A stretch of 51,139 nt of DNA from JAWLBM01 sp041687675 (GCA_041687675.1 JAWLBM010000034.1:1-51139), one strand, 5' to 3'. Positions 41,284 to 51,139 are shown, counted from the stretch's first letter. The notes: generated by a model from the letters alone, not told the origin. Made by a program: numbers and translations.

Positions 41284-42513
41284 GTGACCGCCGACCGCAC
41301 GATCTCCCGCACTGCCGCGCCCGTCGCCGCGATCATCGTCTGCGGCTGCCTGATCGCCATCCTGACCTTCGGGCCGCGGGCGGCCATGGGCTTCTTCCTG
41401 ACGCCGATGACCAACGCCAACGGCTGGAGCCGCGAGGCCTTCGCCTTCGCCATCGCGGTGCAGAACCTGCTCTGGGGCCTCGGCCAGCCCTTCGCGGGCA
41501 TGATCGCCGACCGATTCGGCACCTGGCGGGTGCTGTCGGCCGGCGCCGCGCTCTATGCCCTCGGCCTCGTGCTGATGGCCTACACCACCGACGAGGCGAC
41601 GCTCGCCTTCACCGGCGGCGTGCTGGTCGGGCTCGGCATCGCCGGCTCGGCCTTCTTCATGGTGCTGGCGGCCTTCGCGCGGCTGCTGCCCGAGAGCTTC
41701 CGCTCCACCGCCTACGGGCTCGGCACGGCGGCCGGCTCTCTCGGCCAACTCCTGTTCGCGCCGATCGGCCTCGGGGCGATCGACCTCTTCGGCTACCAGA
41801 CCGCCCTCCTGCTGCTCGCCGCCTCGCTGGCGATCGTGCCGCTGCTGGCGATCCCGCTGCGGGGGAAGCCGGCACCGTCCGGCGGCATCGGCGGTCGCGA
41901 CCAGAGGCTCGGCGAGGCGCTTTCGGAGGCCCTCGGCCACCGCTCCTACCTGCTGCTCGTCTCCGGCTTCTTCGTCTGCGGCTTCCACGTCGCCTTCATC
42001 ACCGTGCACCTGCCGCCCTATGTGGTCGACGAAGGGCTCGACCCGGCCTTCGGCGCCTATGCGATCGGCCTCATCGGCGCCTTCAACATCGTCGGCTCGC
42101 TGCTCGCCGGGCGCTGGTCCGGGAGGCATTCGAAGCGGCTGCTGCTATCGGGGATCTACGGCGCCCGGGCGGTCGCCTACGGCCTGTTCTGGCTGGTGCC
42201 CACCACGCCCGCCTCGCTGCTCCTCTTCGCCGCGGCGGCGGGCCTGCTCTGGCTGTCCACGGTGCCGCCGACCCAGGGGCTGGTCGGCACCATGTTCGGG
42301 ACGCGCTACATTGCGACGCTCTCCGGCATCGTCTTCTTGTCCCACCAGATCGGCGCCTTCCTCGGCGTCTGGCTGGGCGGGCGGCTCTACGACGCGACGG
42401 GCAGCTACGACGGGATCTGGATCCTCGGCATCCTGCTCGGCCTGTTCGCCGCGGTGGTCCACCTGCCGATCCGCGAGGCGCCGGTGAAGCGGCTGGCGCA
42501 ACGCCACGGCTGA
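41284..42513 (+). CDS. Major facilitator superfamily transporter
   Basis: This 409-residue inner-membrane protein has twelve predicted membrane segments, starting AAPVAAIIVCGCLIAILTFG and ending IWILGILLGLFAAVVHLP. The MFS signature loop between segments 2 and 3 is visible as GMIADRFGTWRVL, and the NANGWSREAFAFAIA start is typical of oxalate/monocarboxylate-type (OFA/MCT) MFS proteins. The GTG 41284 start leaves a 13-residue cytoplasmic N-terminus; no ATG is closer. It converges on meaB with a 5-bp gap. The substrate cannot be told from sequence, although small organic acids are common for this subgroup. Confidence 0.82.
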   Translation: MTADRTISRTAAPVAAIIVCGCLIAILTFGPRAAMGFFLTPMTNANGWSREAFAFAIAVQNLLWGLGQPFAGMIADRFGTWRVLSAGAALYALGLVLMAYTTDEATLAFTGGVLVGLGIAGSAFFMVLAAFARLLPESFRSTAYGLGTAAGSLGQLLFAPIGLGAIDLFGYQTALLLLAASLAIVPLLAIPLRGKPAPSGGIGGRDQRLGEALSEALGHRSYLLLVSGFFVCGFHVAFITVHLPPYVVDEGLDPAFGAYAIGLIGAFNIVGSLLAGRWSGRHSKRLLLSGIYGARAVAYGLFWLVPTTPASLLLFAAAAGLLWLSTVPPTQGLVGTMFGTRYIATLSGIVFLSHQIGAFLGVWLGGRLYDATGSYDGIWILGILLGLFAAVVHLPIREAPVKRLAQRHG

Positions 42514-42518
42514 CGCCC

Positions 42519-43444
42519 TCAGCGGCGGTCGAGCCGCCCGGCGAGTTCGGCGGAGACCGCGGCAAGGGCGCCGAACGGCCCGCCGACCCGGGTGAGCGCG
42601 GAGTCGAGGTCCACCCTCGACAGCCCCTCCGCGCCGAAGGCCGCGCGCACCGCCTCGGCCAGCATCGCCCGCCGGCGGCCCCGCCGGGCAGCCTCCGATC
42701 GCCCGCGCGCCGCATGCGCGTCCACCGCCGCGACGAGGTCGCCGAGCCCCTCCCCGGTCGCGGCGGAGATGGCGACGACCGCCACCGCGGCGGCCTCTGC
42801 CGGCCGAAGCGCCAGCGACAGCGCGCCGGCCACCTCGGCCGCCGCCCGCCGCGCCGCGTCGCCGAGGTCCGCCTTGGTGACCGCCACCACGTCCGGGATC
42901 TCCATCACCCCGGCCTTCATGAACTGGACGCTGTCGCCGGATCCGGGCTGGATGCAGAGCACCACCGTGTCGGCGACCGTCGCCACGTCGGCCTCGGACT
43001 GGCCGATGCCGACCGATTCGACGATCACCCGGTCGTGCACCGCGCCCATCAGGGCAACCGCGGCCGCCGCGGCGTCGGAGAGGCCGCCGAGACGGTCGCG
43101 GGCGGCCATGGAGCGGACGAACACGCCGGCGTCCGAGGGGTCGGTCCTGAGGCGCGTCCGGTCGCCGAGGAGGGCGCCGCCGGTGAGCCGCGAGGAGGGA
43201 TCGACCGCGACGACGGCGACGGTCTCGCCACGCGCTCGGAAGGTGCGGATCAGGGCGTCCGTCAGCGTGGACTTGCCGACGCCCGGCGGCCCGGTGAGTC
43301 CGAGGGCGAGGCCCCTCCCCTCCGCGAGGCAGCGGTCGAGCAACGCCGCATGGCGGTGAACCCCGCCGCGGCTCTCGATCGCGGCCAGCGCCCGGGCGAG
43401 CGCGGGCTTGCCGCCGGCGCGCACCGCGGCAAGGTCGAGGCCGC

Positions 43445-43448
<4 letters not shown>
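42519..43448 (-). CDS. meaB: MeaB/ArgK-family GTPase (methylmalonyl-CoA mutase chaperone)
   Basis: This 309-residue G3E GTPase loads and protects adenosylcobalamin on methylmalonyl-CoA mutase or a related mutase. Motifs are LTGPPGVGKSTLTDALI (Walker A), VVAVDPSSRLTGGALLGDR, VIVESVGIGQSE (Walker B/switch region) and VAVTKADLGD (TKAD guanine recognition). The ATG 43448 overlaps the ppdK stop by four bases, so the two are translationally coupled, which is unusual because meaB usually sits with the mutase. The C-terminal dimerisation arm is present (RAAFGAEGLSRVDLDSALTRV). The mutase itself is not in the window. Confidence 0.88.
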
Positions 43449-46129
<2,681 letters not shown>

Positions 46130-46230
46130 CTCGGCTCCGATCCCGTGGATATCCCGTCCGGTCGCAATTCATGACGGCAGCGGCGCAGCATGTCGATACG
46201 CCGTTCGGCCGAACGGAGCCCCGGGACGGG

Positions 46231-46758
46231 TCAGGCCGCGTCCGAGCGGACTTCTTCGATCTCCAGGTGGAACGGGGTGCCCTCGAAGGCGTCCTCGCCG
46301 CGGCCGATGGCGGCGATGGCCCGGGTCATTCGGCCGTTCCGACCGAGCATGGCGTCGGCGATCTCGACGATGCGCCGGTTGGGCGTCGCGGAGGGCGCCC
46401 GGCGGCGGAGAAGCAGGGCGAGTTCCTCCTCGTCCCGCCGTGGCGCCAGCGCGCAGACCCCGACGAAGGCCGCGGCGGTGGAGCGGGAGATCCCGGCGTA
46501 GCAGTGGACCACCATCGGGTGGGCGCGATCCCAGCTCTCCAGCCACTCGAGATAGGTGGCAAGGTGCGCCTCGCCGGGCGGCGTCATCCCCGGCGTCGCC
46601 TCGATGATGTCGTTCATCGCGAGGAACAGGTGGTCGTCGTGGCGGATCGAAGCCGGCAGCCGCATCGGGGTTCCGGCGTTGACCAGCGAGACCACGCGTC
46701 TCGCCATGCTTGTCGCGACCGTGTCCTCGAGCCTGGCGAGCGAACAGACGTGAATCAT
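46231..46758 (-). CDS. Tyrosine phosphatase-like protein (CX5R motif)
   Basis: This 175-residue soluble protein has the dual-specificity/tyrosine phosphatase loop HCYAGISRS with nucleophile Cys86 and Arg92, and a plausible general acid region near Asp41-Asp42 or Asp50. The size and the C-terminal helices (RRIVEIADAMLGRNGRMTRAIAAIGRG) match the short alphaproteobacterial 'tyrosine phosphatase family' proteins. ATG 46758 is chosen because GGAGG lies nine bases upstream; ATG 46767 immediately after the GGAGG is not plausible. It is upstream of ppdK on the same strand. Confidence 0.82.
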   Translation of the reverse strand: MIHVCSLARLEDTVATSMARRVVSLVNAGTPMRLPASIRHDDHLFLAMNDIIEATPGMTPPGEAHLATYLEWLESWDRAHPMVVHCYAGISRSTAAAFVGVCALAPRRDEEELALLLRRRAPSATPNRRIVEIADAMLGRNGRMTRAIAAIGRGEDAFEGTPFHLEIEEVRSDAA

Positions 46759-47048
46759 GAACAGCATCCTCCGTGTCGAGCCAGTCTAGCAGGACCGGCG
46801 GGACGAGGGGAACGCGCCGGCTCGGGTTCCGGCCGTCGCGATCCCGGCCACTTGCTCCGGAACGCGTCCGAGGGCGGGCGGGTTGCCGTTCATAGCTCTT
46901 CAGGAATTTGTCATTTTCCACAATCCGGCGCAACCCGTCCCGGTTCTCGGGCGGAAGCAGGGCGCGGCGGTCCAGCGCCGCGATCGGGGAGGACGGGCCA
47001 CCCCGACCTTGGGCAGAAGGCCTCGCTCGATCGAACCGGAGGTGATCC

Positions 47049-47132
47049 ATGCGGCCAAGGCCGTTCGGCATCACGCTGGGCTTGAGGAAGACCCGGACGG
47101 GCTGGATTCTGACCGTCCGGGTCCTGTTCTAG
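47049..47132 (+). CDS. 27-residue small protein in tandem unit 1 (candidate)
   Basis: ATG 47049 is preceded by GGAGGTGATCC (47038-47048), an almost complete complement of the 16S rRNA 3' end at ideal spacing. It opens 27 codons, from MRPRPFGITLG to a C-terminus ending TVRVLF, stopped by TAG. The peptide has six arginines and one lysine, mostly in its first two-thirds, and a hydrophobic end (GWILTVRVLF), so it may associate with membranes. The second tandem unit encodes the same length of peptide, differing only by Gly->Ser, Lys->Arg and Leu->Ile. A strong stem-loop starts 11 bases after the stop. I do not recognise the family; a type I toxin-like peptide is one possibility. Confidence 0.45.
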   Translation: MRPRPFGITLGLRKTRTGWILTVRVLF

Positions 47133-47142
47133 TCACGCAAAC

Positions 47143-47171
47143 GGAGACGGGCGGGACAAACGCCCGTCTCC
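47143..47171 (+). terminator. Stem-loop after small ORF 1
   Basis: An 11-bp perfect stem (47143-47153 with 47161-47171) has a 7-base loop GGACAAA. A run of six T occurs about 28 bases later, so it is not a textbook intrinsic terminator. The stem is fully preserved in the second copy (47555-47583). Confidence 0.4.
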
Positions 47172-47295
47172 ACTCCGATACCCTAGCGCATCTCCCGATT
47201 TTTTCCAAGACCGGCGAGGACCGCGGCCGCTCTACGCCGCCCAGCCGGGCTGTCGGTCCGGGGCAGGATGTCAGGCGGCGCGCAGGTCGGCCGGC

Positions 47296-47638
47296 GCCGT
47301 TCATAGCTCTTCAGGAATTTGTCATTTTCCACAACCCGGCGCAACCTGCCCCGGTTCTCGGGCGGAAGCAGGGCGCGGCGGTCCAGCGCCGCGATCGGGG
47401 AGGACGGGCCACCCCGACCTTGGGCAGAAGGCCTCGCTCGATCGAACCGGAGGTGATCCATGCGGCCAAGGCCGTTCAGCATCACGCTGGGCTTGAGGAG
47501 AACCCGGACGGGCTGGATTATCACCGTCCGGGTCCTGTTCTAGGCTCAACAAACGGAGACGGGCGGGACAAACGCCCGTCTCCACTCCGACACCCTAGCG
47601 CATCTCCCGATTTTTTCCAACAGCGGCGAGGACCGCGG
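47296..47638 (+). repeat. Tandem ~342-bp unit, copy 2
   Basis: This is the second copy of the unit at 46885-47226. It differs at roughly 14 positions and by one 1-base length change located just after the small-ORF stop. The internal stem is at 47502-47533 and the post-stop stem at 47555-47583. Together the two copies and spacer fill most of the 46768-47721 gap between the phosphatase and HD-hydrolase genes. Confidence 0.9.
47460..47543 (+). CDS. 27-residue small protein in tandem unit 2 (candidate)
   Basis: ATG 47460 has the same GGAGGTGATCC Shine-Dalgarno and opens 27 codons ending in TAG. Relative to unit 1 the three amino-acid changes are Gly7->Ser, Lys14->Arg and Leu21->Ile; five nucleotide changes cause them, and none is silent. 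The reading frame and stop are kept although the DNA just after the stop has an insertion and several substitutions. This favours a real peptide, but the sample is small. The function is unknown. Confidence 0.45.
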   Translation: MRPRPFSITLGLRRTRTGWIITVRVLF

Positions 47639-47721
47639 CTGGACCGCGGCCACTCGCCGCCGCCCGTCCGGGTTCGGTCTGGATGAGGGTCGGAGGGCGC
47701 CGGGTCCGGCCTCCAGGCCGG

Positions 47722-48345
47722 CTAAGCCCTCGCCGCCTCGATCTCGCGGAAGCGGGCGAGGAAGCGCCGTTCCGCCTCGACGGTGGGCCAGGGCTCGAGG
47801 CCCCAGCGCGGGCCGGCGGGGGTCTGGCGGCCGATGTCCTTCGGCAGGCCGAAGAAGCGCCTGGCCTCGGCGGGATCGAAGCCGGCGAGTTCCACCGCCT
47901 CGAAGTAGGCCGCGACCGTGTCCGCCTTCTTGGCGAGGCTGCGCACCACGCCCGGCGTCTCCGGCGGGAGGGAGAAGCGCAGGTGGACGGCGGCCTGCAG
48001 GCGGCGCTCCACCGCCTTGTAGTCGCCGCCCATCACCGCCTTGAACGGCGAGATCATGTCGCCGATCACATACTCCGGAGCATCGTGAAGAAGCACCAGC
48101 AGGCAGTCGCGGGCGGAGAGGTCCGGGCGCATGAGGCGCGCGATCTCCTCCACCACCAGCGAATGCTGGGCGACGGAGAAGGCATGGTCGCCGACGGTCT
48201 GCCCGTTCCAGCGGGCGACGCGGGCGAGGCCGTGGGCGATGTCCTCGATCTCCACGTCCAGCGGCGAGGGATCGAGGAGGTCGAGCCGGCGGCCGGACAG
48301 CATGCGCTGCCAGGCGCGCGGCGGCGCGCCGGGACGGTCGGCCAA
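47722..48345 (-). CDS. HD-domain hydrolase, YfbR-like
   Basis: This 207-residue cytosolic protein has the HD metal site: His61 in SVAQHSLVV, His87-Asp88 in LLHDAPEYVIGD and a later Asp in KKADTVAAYFE. The HDAPE and DMISPFK segments match YfbR-type 5'-deoxynucleotidases. Such enzymes trim dNMPs in nucleotide pools, which would suit the dihydroorotase nearby, though other phosphohydrolase substrates are possible. It starts four bases after the stop of the YgfZ-like gene (48349), so the two are probably co-transcribed. Confidence 0.83.
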   Translation of the reverse strand: MADRPGAPPRAWQRMLSGRRLDLLDPSPLDVEIEDIAHGLARVARWNGQTVGDHAFSVAQHSLVVEEIARLMRPDLSARDCLLVLLHDAPEYVIGDMISPFKAVMGGDYKAVERRLQAAVHLRFSLPPETPGVVRSLAKKADTVAAYFEAVELAGFDPAEARRFFGLPKDIGRQTPAGPRWGLEPWPTVEAERRFLARFREIEAARA

Positions 48346-48348
48346 GGC

Positions 48349-49233
48349 TCAGCCCCCGTCCGTGGCGGGCCAGCCCCACGGCGCCCAGTCGGGGATCGCC
48401 ACCTCCACCGGCACGCCGCCGCAGCTGACCGGCGCCCCCGCCGCGCGGGCCTCGGCGATCCGGTCGAGGCGGACGATCGCCATGCCGCGGTGGCCGTGGG
48501 CGGTGCCGAGCGCGCCGGCCGGCCGCTCGCCGGCGAGGATCTCCGTCCCCGTATCCGGCAGCGGCGCCTGGGCGGCGACGATCACCGGCCGGCGGCGGGC
48601 GGTGGCGCGGTGCTCCATCCGGCTCACCACCTCCTGGCCGACGTAGCAGCCCTTGTCGAAGGAGACGCCGGAGAGCGCGTCCATGGCGATCTCGTGCGGG
48701 AACGCCTCGCCAAAGCCGACCTCGGACCCGACCTCCGGGATGCCAAGGCCGGCGCGATGGACCGCATAGGCGTCCTCCGGCTCGATCTCCGCCCCCTCGA
48801 AGGCCTCGGCCGGGCCGACGGCCGAGGCCGGGACGATGGAGCGGAAGCCGAGGGCGGGATGGCGCGGGTCGCGGACCGTGCGTCCGGGCATCCGCGGCGG
48901 CGCCTCCACGTCCCAGAGGGCCAGCACGGCGAGCCTGTCCGAGACATCCTCGAGCCCGACCTTCGCGCGAAGCCGGTAGAGCCCCAGCCGCTTCAGCAGG
49001 TCGGGAGCGGCGGCCCTCGGGCAGTCGATCAGGAAGCCGTCGTCCACCGCGACGAGGAGGAAGTCGGAGAGCACCTTGCCCTGCGGCGACAGCAGCGCGC
49101 CGTAGCCGGCGGTGTCGGCCGGAATGGCGTCGACGTCCGCCGTCACCACCCGGTCGAGGAACGTCGCGGCATCCTCGCCGGTGACATGCAGCACGCCGCG
49201 CGATGCGAGACGGGCGACCCTTGGCGCGGACAT
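48349..49233 (-). CDS. ygfZ: YgfZ/GcvT-domain folate-binding protein (Fe-S cluster maintenance)
   Basis: This 294-residue protein is a GcvT-like folate-binding fold with the hallmark KGCYVGQE motif (DKGCYVGQEVVSRMEHR), and an N-terminal FLDRVVTADVDAIPAD segment followed by GYGALLSPQGKVLSDF. YgfZ/IbaG-type proteins support repair or assembly of certain Fe-S enzymes with the help of tetrahydrofolate. ATG 49233 gives MSAPRVARLASRGVLHV; an ATG five codons further upstream lacks support. It is the first gene of a two-gene unit with the HD hydrolase and is divergent from pyrC. Confidence 0.85.
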   Translation of the reverse strand: MSAPRVARLASRGVLHVTGEDAATFLDRVVTADVDAIPADTAGYGALLSPQGKVLSDFLLVAVDDGFLIDCPRAAAPDLLKRLGLYRLRAKVGLEDVSDRLAVLALWDVEAPPRMPGRTVRDPRHPALGFRSIVPASAVGPAEAFEGAEIEPEDAYAVHRAGLGIPEVGSEVGFGEAFPHEIAMDALSGVSFDKGCYVGQEVVSRMEHRATARRRPVIVAAQAPLPDTGTEILAGERPAGALGTAHGHRGMAIVRLDRIAEARAAGAPVSCGGVPVEVAIPDWAPWGWPATDGG

Positions 49234-49343
49234 GGCGGTTCCTCTCATCCTCGGACGGGCGATCCCCCCGAGAGGTAGCCGCGCCCGGGCCGGCGGGCAA
49301 GATGGCCGGCGGTTCCGCGGCGGCTCCCGAACCCCGCCCCCGG

Positions 49344-49421
49344 CTCGCGGGACGTGATTCCCGCGAGCGCCCTTTCGTCTCGCGGGACGTCATCCACAAG
49401 AGTCCCTCTCGGCTCGCGAGA
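49344..49421 (+). repeat. Short imperfect tandem repeat, ~35-bp period
   Basis: CTCGCGGGACGT (49344 and 49379) and CTCGCGAGACGTCATCC (49413) recur at 35- and 34-bp steps. The third copy merges into the palindromic repeat at 49422. It lies in the gene-free 49234-49694 gap. Confidence 0.6.
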
Positions 49422-49512
49422 CGTCATCCCGGCGAAAGCCGGGATCCAGAAAACCCAACGGAGTCAACGTGGTGAGGGAAGGAACTGGATCCCGGCTTTT
49501 GCCGGGATGACG
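49422..49512 (-). repeat. Interspersed palindromic repeat element, copy B
   Basis: Arms 49422-49449 and 49485-49512 are inverted repeats of 28 bp with a single mismatch, separated by a 35-bp spacer with GGAGTCAA at 49460-49467. Read on the minus strand, it matches the element at 40947-41064 including the spacer motif TTGACTCC, so these are two copies of one family in opposite orientation. Confidence 0.9.
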
Positions 49513-49694
49513 CTGATCATCTGGTCAACCCGGGGCTCGCCGCACCCCGACGGGATGACGATCGAAGGCCAGCCGTCTGCCCGGCCCGGGGTTCCGGGGC
49601 CTTCCCGCACCCCGAGGTCGATCCGGCGGTTCCGCCGCGCCATTCGCCCCGCTATAACCCTGTCCCAGCTCCCCGCGCCCGGAGACCGATCCTC

Positions 49695-51011
49695 ATGGCC
49701 CCGACCTTCGACCTCCTCTTCCGGAACGGCACCGTGGTGAACCAGGACGGCGTGCACGCCTGCGACGTCGCCGTCTCCGGCGGGCGGATCGCCGGGCTCG
49801 GCAGCTTCTCGCCCGAGAGCGCCGGCGAGACGGTGGACTGCACCGGCCTTCACCTGCTGCCCGGCGTGATGGACACCCAGGTCCACTTCCGCGAGCCCGG
49901 CCTCACCCACAAGGAGGACCTCGAATCGGGCTCCCGTGCGGCGGTGATGGGCGGCGTGACCGCCGTCTTCGAGATGCCGAACACCAACCCGCTGACCACG
50001 ACCCCCGAGCGCTTCGCCGAGAAGGTCGCGGCGGCGCACCACCGGATGCACTGCGACTTCGCCTTCTGGGTCGGCGGCACCCGCGGCAACGCGCGGGAGG
50101 TGGCGGAACTGGAGCGGCTTCCGGCCGCCGCAGGCATCAAGGTGTTCATGGGCTCCTCGACGGGCGACCTCCTGGTCGAGGACGACGAGGGCGTCGCCGA
50201 GATCCTGAAGCGCACCCGCCGCCGCGCCGCCTTCCACTCGGAGGACGAGTATCGCCTGATCGAGCGTAGGGGCGAGCGGGTGCCGGGCGATCCCGCCTCC
50301 CACCCGGTCTGGCGCGATGCGGAGGCGGCGATGTCGTCCACCCGGCGGCTGGTGCGGATCGCCCGCGAGACCGGCGCGCGGATCCACGTCCTCCACATCT
50401 CCACCGCCGAGGAGATGGTGTTCCTCAAGGACCACAAGGACGTCGCCTCGGTGGAGGTGACGCCGCACCACCTGACGCTCGCCGACGACCTCTACGCGCG
50501 CCTCGGCACCCTGATCCAGATGAACCCGCCGGTGCGCTCGGCCTCCCACCGCGACGGCATCTGGTGGGGGGTGACCCAGGGCATCGCCGACATCCTCGGC
50601 TCCGACCACGCGCCCCACACGCTCGAGGAGAAGGCGAGGCCCTATCCCGACAGCCCCTCCGGCATGACCGGCGTGCAGACGCTGGTGCCGATCATGCTCG
50701 ACCATGTGGCCGCCGGCCGGATGAGCCTCGAGCGCCTCGTCGACATGACCAGCGCCGGCCCGGCCCGCCTCTTCGGCATCACCGGCAAGGGCCGCATCGC
50801 CGCCGGCTACGACGCCGACCTCACCGTGGTGGACCTCTCCCGCCGCGAGACCATCCGCAACGAGTGGATCGCGTCGAAGTCGCAGTGGACCCCCTACGAC
50901 GGCCGCACCGTCACCGGCTGGCCCGTCGGCACGGTCGTGCGCGGCACGCGGGTGATGTGGGAGGGCGACCTCACGGCGCCGGGGACCGGCGAGGCGGTGC
51001 GTTTCGGGTGA
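49695..51011 (+). CDS. pyrC: Dihydroorotase (amidohydrolase family)
   Basis: This 438-residue cytosolic amidohydrolase closes carbamoyl-aspartate to dihydroorotate in pyrimidine synthesis. Visible features are LPGVMDTQVHFREPGLTHKEDLESG, MPNTNPLTT, Lys149 in GIKVFMGSSTGDLL (the probable carbamylated lysine), His181 in FHSEDE, His231/His234 in HVLHIST, and Asp304 in GSDHAPH. The first metal-binding motif reads Q62-V-H64 instead of the usual H-x-H. The length fits class I enzymes. The ATG 49695 start has GGAGACCG upstream. It may be a functional enzyme of the alphaproteobacterial subgroup or a non-catalytic homologue. Confidence 0.85.
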   Translation: MAPTFDLLFRNGTVVNQDGVHACDVAVSGGRIAGLGSFSPESAGETVDCTGLHLLPGVMDTQVHFREPGLTHKEDLESGSRAAVMGGVTAVFEMPNTNPLTTTPERFAEKVAAAHHRMHCDFAFWVGGTRGNAREVAELERLPAAAGIKVFMGSSTGDLLVEDDEGVAEILKRTRRRAAFHSEDEYRLIERRGERVPGDPASHPVWRDAEAAMSSTRRLVRIARETGARIHVLHISTAEEMVFLKDHKDVASVEVTPHHLTLADDLYARLGTLIQMNPPVRSASHRDGIWWGVTQGIADILGSDHAPHTLEEKARPYPDSPSGMTGVQTLVPIMLDHVAAGRMSLERLVDMTSAGPARLFGITGKGRIAAGYDADLTVVDLSRRETIRNEWIASKSQWTPYDGRTVTGWPVGTVVRGTRVMWEGDLTAPGTGEAVRFG

Positions 51012-51040
51012 GGGGCGGGAGGCGCGGACAGCCCCCACTT

Positions 51041-51061
51041 CGTCATCCCGACGAAAGTCGG
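51041..51061 (+). repeat. Truncated copy of the palindromic repeat family at the IS110-like junction
   Basis: CGTCATCCCGACGAAAGTCGG matches the left arm of the family seen at 40947 and 49422, then stops abruptly at 51061 where CAACTGTG begins. The missing right part of the arm would normally be GATCCAG. The break is consistent with insertion of the adjacent IS element. Confidence 0.65.
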
Positions 51062-51078
51062 CAACTGTGTCTGCTGGG

Positions 51079-51139
51079 TCAGGCTGCGAAGGTTTTCTGG
51101 TCTCTGAGGATGGCGTTGAGCATGGTCAGGAGCTTCCTC
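51079..51139 (-). mobile_element. C-terminus of an IS110-family-like transposase (continues beyond the window)
   Basis: The minus-strand frame ending at the TGA at 51081-51079 reads RKLLTMLNAILRDQKTFAA-stop, matching the typical RKLLxxLNAxLRD end of IS110-family transposases. IS110 elements have no terminal inverted repeats, and the transposase often ends close to the element end. The short stretch from 51062 to 51078 would be that end. Only about 20 residues are visible, so the family call rests on this motif. Confidence 0.6.

Larger units (their letters stand above)
46885..47226 (+). repeat. Tandem ~342-bp unit, copy 1
   Basis: This unit and 47296-47638 match at about 96% by eye, with a 69-bp spacer, giving a ~411-bp period. 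Each unit starts with a low-GC pocket (GTTCATAGCTCTTCAGGAAT), then a GC-rich part, an extended Shine-Dalgarno and 27-codon ORF, a stem-loop after the stop, and ATTTTTTCC at the end. A stem inside the ORF is at 47090-47123; the stem after the stop is GGAGACGGGCG (47143-47153) with CGCCCGTCTCC (47161-47171). Confidence 0.9.

Noticed and set aside
47038..47049. Complement of the 16S rRNA 3' tail (TGGATCACCTCC on the minus strand), as if an rRNA fragment
   Set aside because: The match is limited to 12 bases and is better explained as an extended Shine-Dalgarno on the plus strand.
47196..47205. T-run ATTTTTTCC as an intrinsic terminator of the tandem unit
   Set aside because: The nearest strong stem ends about 28 bases earlier, too far for a standard intrinsic terminator.
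46883..47686. A 267-codon open frame on the plus strand crossing both tandem units
   Set aside because: Its internal repetition is just the DNA repeat, it has no ribosome binding site or recognisable domain, and the substitutions between units do not favour this frame.
49344..49421. Possible CRISPR array from the regularly spaced short repeats
   Set aside because: There are only three imperfect copies with no constant repeat and unique spacer structure, and no cas genes.

Overview
The window is about 51 kb of very GC-rich DNA, roughly 70% by eye. It looks like a chromosomal segment of an alphaproteobacterium, most likely Hyphomicrobiales (Rhizobiales). The reasons are two transglutaminase-like cysteine peptidases of the alphaproteobacterial BTLCP type, a DUF1194 protein, a free-standing tyrosine-phosphatase-like protein, and interspersed palindromes of the kind common in Rhizobiales intergenic DNA. 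No rRNA, tRNA or CRISPR array was seen.

Left part (1-13.8 kb): a corrinoid-dependent one-carbon module. A long minus-strand run encodes a non-pyrrolysine MttB-family methyltransferase, its corrinoid carrier protein, a DUF1638 protein, a small 'virulence factor' family protein, a cysteine-rich MTHFR C-terminal (MetV-like) protein, a MetF-like reductase and a methyltetrahydrofolate:corrinoid methyltransferase. After a palindromic repeat block comes a RACo/RamA-like corrinoid reactivator. A betaine-homocysteine-methyltransferase-type gene runs off the left edge. The expected flow is quaternary amine methyl -> Co(I) corrinoid -> tetrahydrofolate -> methylene-THF, with a parallel route to methionine. 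Between them lie a BTAD/CadC-like regulator, a DUF1194 vWA protein, a cytochrome c and a BTLCP. A TGTCGC/GCGACA motif pair with a 21-bp register lies upstream of both the MttB-like gene and the BHMT-like gene.

Middle part (13.6-40 kb): a small hypothetical gene, a serine-recombinase catalytic-domain remnant, a PPP phosphatase and a GT39-type membrane glycosyltransferase lead into a large exopolysaccharide locus. It has rmlCBDA for dTDP-L-rhamnose, five glycosyltransferase or glycosyltransferase-like genes, two polymerase/ligase-type membrane proteins, two Wzc-type co-polymerase/BY-kinases, a DUF4838 (GH67-like) exported protein, a Tat-type endonuclease/exonuclease/phosphatase-fold protein, a second BTLCP and two uncharacterised exported proteins. 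Many neighbours overlap by 4 nt (ATGA or GTGA). No Wza, Wzx or initiating phosphoglycosyltransferase is in the window.

Right part (39-51 kb): an MBL-fold hydrolase, a 62-residue protein with perfect palindromes upstream, an MFS transporter, meaB overlapping ppdK, a tyrosine-phosphatase-like gene, then a 950-bp gap holding a duplicated ~342-bp unit. Each copy has a 27-codon ORF with a near-perfect Shine-Dalgarno and a strong stem-loop just after the stop. An HD hydrolase, a YgfZ-like protein and a dihydroorotase follow. The right edge holds the C-terminus of an IS110-like transposase, apparently inserted in a copy of an interspersed palindromic repeat.

The most noteworthy items are the tandem small-ORF units, the corrinoid module with its two unassigned components, and the repeat/IS110 junction. 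All functional statements come from reading motifs by eye; nothing was searched against a database.
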